Source: Caulobacter rhizosphaerae
GTDB taxonomy: Bacteria > Pseudomonadota > Alphaproteobacteria > Caulobacterales > Caulobacteraceae
Direction: 5' to 3'
Length of the DNA stretch: 64,000 nucleotides
Assembly (NCBI RefSeq): GCF_010977555.1
Contig: NZ_CP048815.1
Span: 2,038,501-2,102,500 of the forward strand
Under the pieces are notes generated by a model. That model saw only the letters and a program-made list of their open reading frames with translations. It did not search any database and had not been told where the DNA came from. How positions within the stretch are numbered: the first letter of the stretch is position 1; the number at the start of each line of letters is the position of its first letter. Position numbers and translations under genes: made by a program. Shown here one piece after another: positions 41,401 through 48,800 of this stretch.

Positions 41401-44400
41401 ACCAGGCGCTGTCGGCCCTGCCGGTGCTGGGGAGCGAGCAGGCCCGGCGCCTGGCGGTGGAGTGGAACGCCACGGCGTCGGACTATCCGCGCGATCGGCC
41501 TGTCCATGCGCTGTTCTCCGAGCAGGCGGGGCGCGCGCCCCAGGCCACGGCCCTGGCGCTGGGCGAGGCGACGATGAGCTACGGGGAGCTGGAGGCGCGG
41601 TCCAACCAGCTGGCCTGGCACCTGAAGGCCCGGGGCGTGGGTCCCGAGGTGGTGGTGGGGCTGTGCCTGGAGCGCTCGTTCGAGATGGTGGTGGGGCTGC
41701 TGGCCATCCTCAAGGCCGGCGGGGCCTACCTGCCGCTGGATCCCGACTATCCGGCCGAGCGGCTGGCGTTCATGCTGGCGGACGCCGGGGCGGCCCTGAC
41801 CCTGAGCGCGGGCCCGCTATGGTCGGGGCTGGGGCTGGAAGGCCCGGCGGTGCTGCTGGACGAGGAGGCCCAGGCGATCGCGGGGCGGTCCGACCAGGCC
41901 CCGCCGCCGGCCGCGGGTCCGCTCAACCTGGCCTATGTGATCTACACCTCCGGCTCGACCGGATCGCCCAAGGGCGTGGGGACCGTCCACCGCAACATCG
42001 CCCGGCTGGTGCTGGGCGCGGACTACGCCGATCTGGCGCGCGAGCGCACGCTGCTGCTGATCTCGCCGCTGACCTTCGATGCGGCCACCTTCGAGCTGTG
42101 GGGCGCGTTGCTGCACGGCGCTCGCCTGGTCCTCCAGCCGCCCGGCCCGATCGACATCGGCCAGTTGCGGCAGGTGATGACCACCCAGGGCGTGGACCTT
42201 CCCCTGTTGACCACGGGCCTGCTCCATCGGGTGGTTGAAGAGGACATCTCCATCCTGGGCGGCGTGCGCCAGGTCCTGACGGGCGGAGACGCGCTCTCGC
42301 CGTCGCACGCGCGCCAGATCGTGGAGGCCATCGGCCCTGGCCGGCTGATCAACGGCTATGGCCCCACCGAAGGCACCACCTACAGCACGGTCCATGCGGT
42401 GGGCGAGCTGACCACGGCGACGGTTCCGATCGGTCGTCCGATCGCCAACACGCAGGTTTACGTGCTGGACGGGGAGCTTGGCCTGGCGCCGATTGGGGTT
42501 GCGGGCGAGCTCTACATCGCCGGCGATGGGCTGGCGCGGGGTTATCTGGGGCGGCCTGGCCTGACGGCCGAGCGGTTCGTGGCCAACCCGTATGGCCCGG
42601 CCGGCTCGCGGCTCTACCGGACCGGCGACCTGGTGCGCTGGCGCCAGGGCGGTGAGCTGGAGTTCCTGGGGCGGCTGGACCACCAGGTCAAGGTGCGGGG
42701 CCACCGCATCGAGCTTGGCGAGGTGGAGGCGGTGCTGCTGGAGCAGCCCGGGGTGGCCCAGGCCGTGGCCGTGGTGCGCGAGGACGCGCCGGGGGACAAG
42801 CGGCTGGTGGCCTATGTGGTGGCCGAGGCCCAGGGGCTGAAGGCGGCCCACGCCCAGGCCTACGAGGAGGCGCGCGAGGAGAACGTCGAGCAGTGGGAGA
42901 CGCTGTTCGACGACGCCTACGGGGCCAGCGAGACGGCGGCCGCGCCCAGCTTCCGGGGCTGGAACAGCAGCTATACCGGGGCGGCGATCCCGTTGGAGCA
43001 GATGCGCGAGTGGCGCGACCAGACCCTGGAGCGGATCCAGGACCTGGAGCCTGGGGCGATCCTGGAGATCGGCTGCGGGGTGGGGCTTTTGCTGGAGCAC
43101 CTGGCGGCGGGCCGGGACTATACGGGCACGGACATCTCGGCCGCGGCCCTGGGCGGGCTGCAGCGGTGGCTGGACGAGCAGCCGGCGCTGTCGCACGTGC
43201 GGCTGCTGCGGCGCGAGGCCACCCAGTTCGAGGGCTGGGAGGCGGGGGCGTTCGACACGGTCGTGCTCAACTCGATCATCCAGTACTTCCCTGACGGGGA
43301 GTACCTGCTGTCGGTGCTGTCCCAGGCGCTGGATCTGGTGGGGCCGCAAGGCCAGGTGTTCGTGGGCGACGTTCGCCAGCTGGACCTGATCAAGGCGTTC
43401 CACGCCTCGGTGCAGCTGGACAAGGCCCCGGCGGGGCTGAGCGTTGGGCGGCTCAAGGCGCGGGTGGCGCGGGCCATGGCCCAGGACAAGGAGCTGCTGG
43501 TGGCTCCGGGCTTCTTCGAGGCCGCGCGCGAGCAGCTGGGGGTGGGCCAGGTGCGGGCCCTGCTCAAGCGGGGGCGGTACGTCAACGAGCTGACGGGCTA
43601 TCGCTACGACGTGATCCTCAGCCGCCAGGAGCAGGCGCGCTACGCGGCCGTGGAGCTGGAAGGCGACGATCAGGCGCTGGAGCGGCTGGACGAGCAGCTG
43701 GCGCAGCATCGTCCGGCGCGGGTGCGGGTGCGCGGGGTGGCCAACCATCGCCTGGCCCAGGACGCGGCGGCCGCGCGGCTGATGGAGACGATGGAGGAGA
43801 ACGCCAGCGTGGCGCAGCTGCGCGAGGCGCTCAAGGCCCATCCGGCCCGAGGCCAGGACCCCGAGGCGTTCTGGGCGCTGGCCCAGGCGCGCGGTTACCA
43901 GGCGCAGATCAGCTGGAGCGGCGGCGGGGAGGGGCGGTTCGACGTGGAGCTGGTCGACCCGGGCCAGGTCCAGACGCCGCTGGACCTTCCGGCCGAGCCG
44001 GCCGGGGCGTGGAGCGAGCATGTCAACGACCCGCTGCTGGGCCAGCTGACCCAGCAGCTGGGGGCGCGGCTGCGCGAGGCGCTCAAGGCCAAGGTCCCCG
44101 ACTACATGACCCCCTCGGCGATCCTGGCCCTGGACCAGCTGCCGCTGACGGCCAACGGCAAGGTCGACCGCCAGGCGCTGCCCGCGCCCGAGGAGCGGCC
44201 CGAGCTGATCGGCGACTATGTCGTTCCCAGCACGCCCCTGGAGGAGGCGCTGGCGGCGATCTGGGCCGAGACCCTTCGGCTGGACCGGGTGGGGGCGCAG
44301 GACAACTTCTTCGACCTGGGCGGCCACTCGCTGCTGGCCACCCAGGTGGTCTCGCGGGTGCGCGAGGCCCTGCAGGTGGAGCTGCCGGTGCGCGCCTTCT

Positions 44401-44510
44401 TCGAGGCCCCCACCGTGCGCCAGCTGGCCCAGAGGGTGGAGGTCGCCCACTGGCTGGCGGCGCCTACCGCGCGCCGGGCCGACGAGCAATGGGAGGAGTA
44501 CGAGATTTAG
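32439..44510 (+). CDS. NRPS2: three-module nonribosomal peptide synthetase
   Basis: A 4023-aa synthetase: a short helical N-terminal tail (residues 1-33, MSLEAFRALSQRVRERE), then C-A-T (from residue 34), C-A-nMT-T (1090) and C-A-nMT-T (2552). The C domains have HHILSDG and the T domains DNFFDLGGHSL. Module 1 has a proline-like pocket with altered positions 330/331; modules 2 and 3 share the pocket DAFLLGGTYK, probably a branched aliphatic residue. The C-terminus (HWLAAPTARRADEQWEEYEI) is unique and acidic and may be a docking tail; there is no thioesterase. ATG 32439 is preceded by a G-rich stretch; ATG 32466 is an alternative. It follows the CmlA-like and SnoaL-like genes, probably in one operon, and ends at a strong terminator. 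Confidence 0.95.
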   Translation: MDDHVGLRNMSLEAFRALSQRVREREGDEGLSRPPLTRQARPERLPLSFAQERLWFLEQLGVGTSYTMPNFLRLEGPLDVGALEASLGALVARHEPLRTRFAVRDGEPVQVIDPPGPFELTVRDLGGLEADAREAKAQALQQAEIERPFDLERGPLFRAELLRLGPQDHVLLMSMHHILSDGWSLLGIIPRELGALYEAFLEGRPSPLAPLEVQYADYALWQRQWLRDEALERQLAYWRERLAGAPPVLELPTDRPRPPVESFRGAALPFTLPGTLSEGVRELARREGVTPFMVFLAAFQVLVSRWSGQTDVVVGSAIAGRDRRELEPLVGFFVNTLALRTDLSGDPSFRTLLGRVKETTLGAYAHQDLPFEKLVAELAPERDLGRHPIFQTMVTFNNVPHEDLELRDLSWNQVGGRITTAKFDLELHLFEGLGIDGFFEYATDLYEASTIERLLEGLTCLLEGALGDPDQALSALPVLGSEQARRLAVEWNATASDYPRDRPVHALFSEQAGRAPQATALALGEATMSYGELEARSNQLAWHLKARGVGPEVVVGLCLERSFEMVVGLLAILKAGGAYLPLDPDYPAERLAFMLADAGAALTLSAGPLWSGLGLEGPAVLLDEEAQAIAARPDQAPPPAAGPLNLAYVIYTSGSTGSPKGVGMTHGAIVNLLTAPAMAYPASVGPVLQLTPLHFDVSVQEIFLALTRGARLVLVDAAIRQDPERLVECLDRWRVRHLFCPQVLLEQLALAWRRSRPDLALSEVYQAGEALVANAAILEMIAASQARLINHYGPTETHAASSFVLPSDGVERHAPIGRPIANVQLYVLDGELGLAPIGVAGELYIAGDGLARGYLGRPGLTAERFVANPYGPAGSRLYRTGDLVRWRQGGELEFLGRLDHQVKVRGHRIELGEVEAVLLEQPGVAQAVAVVREDAPGDRRLTAYVVGRDLDAGDLRARVRARSPGYMVPSAIVVLDQLPLTASGKVDRQALPAPEERPELIGDYVVPSTPLEEALAAIWAETLRLDRVGAQDNFFDLGGHSLLATQVVSRVREALQVELPVRAFFEAPTVRQLAQRVEVAQKEQEGLSRPPLTRQARPERLPLSFAQERLWFLEQLGVGTSYTMPNFLRLEGPLDVGALEASLGALVARHEPLRTRFAVRDGEPVQVIDPPGPFELTVRDLGGLEADAREAKAQALQQAEIERPFDLERGPLFRAELLRLGPQDHVLLMSMHHILSDGWSLLGIIPRELGALYEAFLEGRPSPLAPLEVQYADYALWQRQWLRDEALERQLAYWRERLAGAPPVLELPTDRPRPPVESFRGAALPFTLPGTLSEGVRELARREGVTPFMVFLAAFQVLVSRWSGQTDVVVGSAIAGRDRRELEPLVGFFVNTLALRTDLSGDPSFRTLLGRVKETTLGAYAHQDLPFEKLVAELAPERDLGRHPLVQVVVALHNVPEEGLRLEGLTLKRAGGEHVTAKFDLALHLFENDALWGFFEYATDLYEASTIERLLEGLTCLLEGALGDPDQALSALPVLGSEQARRLAVEWNATASDYPRDRPVHALFSEQAGRAPQATALALGEATMSYGELEARSNQLAWHLKARGVGPEVVVGLCLERSFEMVVGLLAILKAGGAYLPLDPDYPAERLRFMLDDAGAMVVVTTQAIADGLPAYGVLPVLLDEEAQAIAARPDQAPPPAAGPLNLAYVIYTSGSTGSPKGVGTVHRNIARLVLGADYADLARERTLLLISPLTFDAATFELWGALLHGARLVLQPPGPIDIGQLRQVMTTQGVDLPLLTTGLLHRVVEEDISILGGVRQVLTGGDALSPSHARQIVEAIGPGRLINGYGPTEGTTYSTVHAVGELTTATVPIGRPIANTQVYVLDGELGLAPIGVAGELYIAGDGLARGYLGRPGLTAERFVANPYGPAGSRLYRTGDLVRWRQGGELEFLGRLDHQVKVRGHRIELGEVEAVLLEQPGVAQAVAVVREDAPGDKRLVAYVVAEAQGLKAAHAQAYEEAREENVEQWETLFDDAYGASETAAAPSFRGWNSSYTGAAIPLEQMREWRDQTLERIQDLEPGAILEIGCGVGLLLEHLAAGRDYTGTDISAAALGGLQRWLDEQPALSHVRLLRREATQFEGWEAGAFDTVVLNSIIQYFPDGEYLLSVLSQALDLVGPQGQVFVGDVRQLDLIKAFHASVQLDKAPAGLSVGRLKARVARAMAQDKELLVAPGFFEAAREQLGVGQVRALLKRGRYVNELTGYRYDVILSRQEQARYAAVELEGDDQALERLDEQLAQHRPARVRVRGVANHRLAQDAAAARLMETMEENASVAQLREALKAHPARGQDPEAFWALAQARGYQAQISWSGGGEGRFDVELVDPGQVQTPLDLPAEPAGAWSEHVNDPLLGQLTQQLGARLREALKAKVPDYMTPSAILALDQLPLTANGKVDRQALPAPEERPELIGDYVVPSTPLEEALAAIWAETLRLDRVGAQDNFFDLGGHSLLATQVVSRVREALQVELPVRAFFEAPTVRQLAQRVEVAQKEQEGLSRPPLTRQARPERLPLSFAQERLWFLEQLGVGTSYTMPNFLRLEGPLDVGALEASLGALVARHEPLRTRFAVRDGEPVQVIDPPGPFELTVRDLGGLEADAREAKAQALQQAEIERPFDLERGPLFRAELLRLGPQDHVLLMSMHHILSDGWSLLGIIPRELGALYEAFLEGRPSPLAPLEVQYADYALWQRQWLRDEALERQLAYWRERLAGAPPVLELPTDRPRPPVESFRGAALPFTLPGTLSEGVRELARREGVTPFMVFLAAFQVLVSRWSGQTDVVVGSAIAGRDRRELEPLVGFFVNTLALRTDLSGDPSFRTLLGRVKETTLGAYAHQDLPFEKLVAELAPERDLGRHPLVQVVVALHNVPSEALRLEGLQWRPTGGEHVTAKFDLTLHLFENDALWGFFEYATDLYEASTIERLLEGLTCLLEGALGDPDQALSALPVLGSEQARRLAVEWNATASDYPRDRPVHALFSEQAGRAPQATALALGEATMSYGELEARSNQLAWHLKARGVGPEVVVGLCLERSFEMVVGLLAILKAGGAYLPLDPDYPAERLAFMLADAGAALTLSAGPLWSGLGLEGPAVLLDEEAQAIAGRSDQAPPPAAGPLNLAYVIYTSGSTGSPKGVGTVHRNIARLVLGADYADLARERTLLLISPLTFDAATFELWGALLHGARLVLQPPGPIDIGQLRQVMTTQGVDLPLLTTGLLHRVVEEDISILGGVRQVLTGGDALSPSHARQIVEAIGPGRLINGYGPTEGTTYSTVHAVGELTTATVPIGRPIANTQVYVLDGELGLAPIGVAGELYIAGDGLARGYLGRPGLTAERFVANPYGPAGSRLYRTGDLVRWRQGGELEFLGRLDHQVKVRGHRIELGEVEAVLLEQPGVAQAVAVVREDAPGDKRLVAYVVAEAQGLKAAHAQAYEEAREENVEQWETLFDDAYGASETAAAPSFRGWNSSYTGAAIPLEQMREWRDQTLERIQDLEPGAILEIGCGVGLLLEHLAAGRDYTGTDISAAALGGLQRWLDEQPALSHVRLLRREATQFEGWEAGAFDTVVLNSIIQYFPDGEYLLSVLSQALDLVGPQGQVFVGDVRQLDLIKAFHASVQLDKAPAGLSVGRLKARVARAMAQDKELLVAPGFFEAAREQLGVGQVRALLKRGRYVNELTGYRYDVILSRQEQARYAAVELEGDDQALERLDEQLAQHRPARVRVRGVANHRLAQDAAAARLMETMEENASVAQLREALKAHPARGQDPEAFWALAQARGYQAQISWSGGGEGRFDVELVDPGQVQTPLDLPAEPAGAWSEHVNDPLLGQLTQQLGARLREALKAKVPDYMTPSAILALDQLPLTANGKVDRQALPAPEERPELIGDYVVPSTPLEEALAAIWAETLRLDRVGAQDNFFDLGGHSLLATQVVSRVREALQVELPVRAFFEAPTVRQLAQRVEVAHWLAAPTARRADEQWEEYEI
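32538..35705 (+). repeat. NRPS2 module 1: C-A(Pro-like)-T
   Basis: A 3168-nt unit otherwise matching NRPS1 modules 3 and 5. The A5 region reads NHYGPTETHAAS instead of NHYGPAESHVVS, giving the pocket D V Q F Y A H A A K. A Gly-to-Arg change (DRWRVRHLF) is also present. Specificity is proline or a related cyclic or bulky residue. No nMT. Confidence 0.75.
35706..40091 (+). repeat. NRPS2 module 2: C-A(aliphatic)-nMT-T
   Basis: A 4386-nt unit. The pocket reads D A F L L G G T Y K, related to valine/isoleucine codes. The A1-A2 region has a distinctive patch (LRFMLDDAGAMVVVTTQAIA), and the C domain the post-C7 cassette HPLVQVVVALHNVPEEG. The same combination recurs in NRPS3 module 4. Predicted residue: an N-methylated branched aliphatic amino acid. 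Confidence 0.75.
40092..44450 (+). repeat. NRPS2 module 3: C-A(aliphatic)-nMT-T
   Basis: The pocket again reads D A F L L G G T Y K with nMT, but the A1-A2 patch is the common LAFMLADAGAALTL type and the post-C7 cassette is HPLVQVVVALHNVPSEA. This combination recurs in NRPS3 module 2. Predicted residue as for module 2. Confidence 0.75.
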
Positions 44511-44531
44511 AACGTCCTACAGAAACCTGAA

Positions 44532-44562
44532 AAAGGGCGACGGTTACCCACCGTCGCCCTTT
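44532..44562. terminator. bidirectional rho-independent terminator between NRPS2 and the MbtH-like gene
   Basis: AAAGGGCGACGGT (44532-44544) pairs perfectly over 13 bp with ACCGTCGCCCTTT (44550-44562) around a 5-nt loop. A-rich and T-rich ends flank the GC stem, so it can work both ways. It lies 21 nt after the NRPS2 stop and 48 nt after the convergent MbtH-like stop. Confidence 0.85.
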
Positions 44563-44610
44563 GACGAAAAGTCTATTGTCGCCGGCGTCGAAATGACGCC
44601 CCCGGCTTGA

Positions 44611-44826
44611 TCAAGAAGTGATTTCTTCCAACTCCATGGCGCGTCGCAGGCTCACCGGCCGCATATCGTCCCACACCTTGTCGATATGGGCGACGCAATC
44701 GGCCTTGACGCCTTTCACGCCGACGGCGGTCCAGCCCTCCGGACACTGATGCGAGGTGGGCCAAATGGAGTATTGGCCTTCGTCGTTGATCAGGACTTGG
44801 AATTCACGTTCCGGATCGTCGAACAT
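44611..44826 (-). CDS. MbtH-like protein
   Basis: A 71-aa protein matching the MbtH family in length and signature: N14-D-E16-G-Q18-Y-S20-I-W22-P23, P29-E-G31-W32, then W52-D-D-M-R56-P57-V-S59-L60-R61. MbtH-like proteins bind the large subdomain of A domains and are often required for their solubility and activity. One copy here would serve the 12 complete A domains. The ATG at 44826 gives the standard N-terminus; a longer in-frame opening to 45015 is not supported by the family. It is divergent from NRPS3 and convergent with NRPS2, so it has its own promoter in 44827-45058 and shares the terminator at 44532-44562. Confidence 0.92.
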   Translation of the reverse strand: MFDDPEREFQVLINDEGQYSIWPTSHQCPEGWTAVGVKGVKADCVAHIDKVWDDMRPVSLRRAMELEEITS

Positions 44827-45058
44827 GCCTGAGCGCCTTTCGTGAGCGAGGGAGAAGGGATCGCCGGACAGGGTAGTCGGCGAGAAATCCAAACCAATGT
44901 GGCGAAAGTCAATAAGGGCGATTTCCGCGCAAATTGCAAGTGTGTCCCGGGTGTGGAAAGTGTAGAGGCTGAAAAAGGGGATTGTCGCCCCTCGTTGCAT
45001 CTGATCAGAATGCAAAAGGGTGGTTTAGACCTTTTGACATTTGCGGTTGGAGCACGCC
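44827..45058. promoter_or_regulatory. divergent intergenic region between the MbtH-like gene and NRPS3
   Basis: These 232 nt must carry the promoters for the MbtH-like gene (leftward) and NRPS3 (rightward) because a terminator blocks entry from NRPS2. A TTGACA at 45034-45039 is too close to the NRPS3 start to serve it. AGGGG/CCCCT forms a small hairpin near 44980. No confident -35/-10 pair is visible. Confidence 0.4.
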
Positions 45059-45814
45059 ATGCCGAAGCTGGTGGGAGAAGCAGGCCAAGGCCTGAAGACG
45101 AACGCTCCACCCTCCCTCCAGCAACTTTCCCTCAGTTTCCGGATCGGCGGCAATCTCGAAGCCGAAGCGCTCGAGGCGATCTTCGCCAACAGCGTGCGTC
45201 TGCTCTTGGGCGGCGCGGTGCGAGCGCGGTCCTTGGCGGACGTTTCATCGTCAGGGCCGAGGCGTCGGTTGACCGCGGCGCGGGAGCGGCGTGAAGAGTT
45301 CCGTTTGATGACGCCGTCGGTGGCCGAATGCCAGGTCATTCGCCTGGGTCCGAAGGATCATCTGTTGGTCCTGAGCGCGCCGGTCGGGCGATCGCCGGAT
45401 CTGCTCGGCCTGGCGGAGGATCTTGGCGGGTCGATACGCCGCAATTGTCATGCAGCGGGCCTGAAGTTCGGGTCTTTCGAGATCTGGCAGGGAAGCTGGA
45501 CGAATCCTCGGGTTTTGTCAGACGAGCCAGATTCCGGCCTCCTGGGCAACCGCGCTGGGCGTGTGTCCCGCAAGAAGGCCGAGAGGGCGCTGTCGGACAT
45601 CTGGGCTGATATCCTTCGGCTGGACCGGGTGGGGGCGCAGGACAACTTCTTCGACCTGGGCGGCCACTCGCTGCTGGCCACCCAGGTGGTCTCGCGGGTG
45701 CGCGAGGCCCTGCAGGTGGAGCTGCCGGTGCGCGCCTTCTTCGAGGCCCCCACCGTGCGCCAGCTGGCCCAGAGGGTGGAGGTCGCCCAGAAGGAGCAGG
45801 AGGGCCTGAGCCGT
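45059..45814 (+). other. NRPS3 N-terminal C-domain remnant and orphan T domain
   Basis: The segment matches the front half of the C domains: SLSFRIGGNLEAEALEAIF corresponds to the first strand and helix, VIRLGPKDHLLVLSAP to the strand before the active site, and FEIWQGSW to YALWQRQW. Where HHILSDG should be, it reads APVGRSPD. The back half of C and all of A are missing. The T domain (DNFFDLGGHSL) is intact and rejoins the repeat at about 45614. Confidence 0.75.
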
Positions 45815-48800
45815 CCGCCGCTGACGCGCCAGGCGCGTCCGGAGCGTCTGCCGCTGTCGTTCGCCCAGGAGCGACTTTGGTTCCTCGAGCAGCTTGGGGT
45901 GGGCACGTCCTACACCATGCCCAACTTCCTGCGGCTGGAAGGCCCGCTGGACGTGGGGGCGCTGGAGGCCAGCCTTGGGGCGCTGGTGGCGCGCCACGAG
46001 CCGTTGCGCACGCGCTTTGCGGTGCGGGACGGCGAGCCGGTGCAGGTGATCGACCCGCCTGGGCCGTTCGAGCTGACGGTCAGGGACCTTGGCGGGCTGG
46101 AGGCGGACGCGCGCGAGGCCAAGGCCCAGGCGCTGCAGCAGGCCGAGATCGAGCGGCCGTTCGACCTGGAGCGGGGACCGCTGTTCCGGGCCGAGCTGCT
46201 GCGGCTTGGTCCGCAGGACCACGTGCTGCTGATGAGCATGCACCACATCCTGTCGGACGGCTGGTCGCTGCTGGGGATCATCCCGCGCGAGCTTGGGGCG
46301 CTGTACGAGGCGTTCCTGGAGGGTCGGCCCTCGCCGCTGGCGCCGCTGGAGGTGCAGTACGCCGACTATGCGCTGTGGCAGCGTCAGTGGCTGCGCGACG
46401 AGGCGCTGGAGCGTCAGCTGGCCTATTGGCGCGAGCGCCTGGCGGGGGCTCCGCCGGTGCTGGAGCTGCCCACCGACCGGCCGCGGCCGCCGGTGGAGAG
46501 CTTCCGGGGGGCGGCCTTGCCGTTCACCCTGCCCGGGACGCTGTCGGAGGGGGTGCGGGAGCTGGCGCGGCGTGAGGGGGTGACCCCGTTCATGGTGTTC
46601 CTGGCCGCCTTCCAGGTGCTGGTCAGCCGCTGGAGCGGCCAGACGGACGTGGTGGTGGGCTCGGCGATCGCCGGTCGCGACCGGCGCGAGCTGGAGCCGC
46701 TGGTGGGGTTCTTCGTCAACACCCTGGCCCTGCGCACGGACCTGTCGGGCGATCCCAGCTTCCGCACGCTGCTGGGCCGGGTCAAGGAGACCACCCTGGG
46801 GGCCTACGCCCACCAGGACCTGCCGTTCGAGAAGCTGGTGGCCGAGCTGGCCCCCGAACGGGATCTGGGACGTCATCCGATCTTCCAGACGATGGTGACG
46901 TTCAACAACGTCCCGCACGAGGATCTGGAGCTTCGCGATCTCAGCTGGAACCAGGTGGGCGGGCGGATCACGACGGCCAAGTTCGATCTGGAGCTGCACC
47001 TGTTCGAGAGGCGCGGCTTGGGAGGGGTTTTCGACTATTCGACCGACCTCTACGAGGCCTCGACGATCGAGCGGCTGCTGGAGGGGCTGACCTGCCTGCT
47101 GGAGGGGGCGCTGGGCGATCCGGACCAGGCGCTGTCGGCCCTGCCGGTGCTGGGGGGCGAGCAGGCCCGGCGCCTGGCGGTGGAGTGGAACGCCACGGCG
47201 TCGGACTATCCGCGCGATCGGCCCGTCCATGCGCTGTTCTCCGAGCAGGCGGGGCGCGCGCCCCAGGCCACGGCCCTGGCGCTGGGCGAGGCGACGATGA
47301 GCTACGGGGAGCTGGAGGCGCGGTCCAACCAGCTGGCCTGGCACCTGAAGGCCCGGGGCGTGGGTCCCGAGGTGGTGGTGGGGCTGTGCCTGGAGCGCTC
47401 GTTCGAGATGGTGGTGGGGCTGCTGGCCATCCTCAAGGCCGGCGGGGCCTACCTGCCGCTGGATCCCGACTATCCGGCCGAGCGGCTGGCGTTCATGCTG
47501 GCGGACGCCGGGGCGGCCCTGACCCTGAGCGCGGGCCCGCTATGGTCGGGGCTGGGGCTGGAAGGCCCGGCGGTGCTGCTGGACGAGGAGGCCCAGGCGA
47601 TCGCGGCGCGGTCCGACCAGGCCCCGCCGCCGGCCGCGGGTCCGCTCAACCTGGCCTATGTGATCTACACCTCCGGCTCGACCGGATCGCCCAAGGGCGT
47701 GAGCGTCGCCCATGGCAACGCGGCTTGGCTGTTTGGGTCGCTCAAAGACAGCGTGGTTTGCGATGACCAGGACATTTGGTCGGTCTTCCATTCCTTTTCA
47801 TTCGATTTTTCTGTTTGGGAGCTTTGGGGCGCCCTGACCTCAGGCGGACGAGCCGTCATCGTGCCGTTCGAGATAAGCCGGTCACCAAGCGCGTTCTGCG
47901 ACTTTCTGCTCGAGAACAGAGTCACCATCCTCAGCCAGACGCCATCCGCCTTTTTGTCCTTCATGAAGGTGGATCGCAGTCGACTCGTCCGATCCCAGCT
48001 TCGATACGTCGTGTTCGGAGGAGAAGCGCTCAACATCCCCCAAATCCGCCCTTGGCTGGATGAGGCTTCGAACGCTCCAGTCCTGATTAACATGTACGGG
48101 ATCACGGAGGGGACGGTTCACGTCACGTTCCGCCCCCTGCGTTTGGCGGACTGCGAACGGATTGGCAGCAGGATCGGTCGTCCGATCGCCAACACGCAGG
48201 TTTACGTGCTGGACGGGGAGCTTGGCCTGGCGCCGATTGGGGTTGCGGGCGAGCTCTACATCGCCGGCGATGGGCTGGCGCGGGGTTATCTGGGGCGGCC
48301 TGGCCTGACGGCCGAGCGGTTCGTGGCCAACCCGTATGGCCCGGCCGGCTCGCGGCTCTACCGGACCGGCGACCTGGTGCGCTGGCGCCAGGGCGGTGAC
48401 CTGGAGTTCCTGGGGCGGCTGGACCACCAGGTCAAGGTGCGGGGCCACCGCATCGAGCTTGGCGAGGTGGAGGCGGTGCTGCTGGAGCAGCCCGGGGTGG
48501 CCCAGGCCGTGGCCGTGGTGCGCGAGGACGCGCCGGGGGACAAGCGGCTGGTGGCCTATGTGGTGGCCGAGGCCCAGGGGCTGAAGGCGGCCCACGCCCA
48601 GGCCTACGAGGAGGCGCGCGAGGAGAACGTCGAGCAGTGGGAGACGCTGTTCGACGACGCCTACGGGGCCAGCGAGACGGCGGCCGCGCCCAGCTTCCGG
48701 GGCTGGAACAGCAGCTATACCGGGGCGGCGATCCCGTTGGAGCAGATGCGCGAGTGGCGCGACCAGACCCTGGAGCGGATCCAGGACCTGGAGCCTGGGG

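Noticed and set aside
35001..41621. Very long reverse-strand open frames antisense to the NRPS genes (for example 2206 codons here and 2383 codons at 56327-63478)
   Set aside because: They mirror the repeated modules, have His/Gln/Arg-rich sequence with no known fold, and arise from high-GC codon bias on the coding strand.
45034..45039. TTGACA as the -35 of an NRPS3 promoter
   Set aside because: Its -10 would fall inside the coding sequence after ATG 45059.
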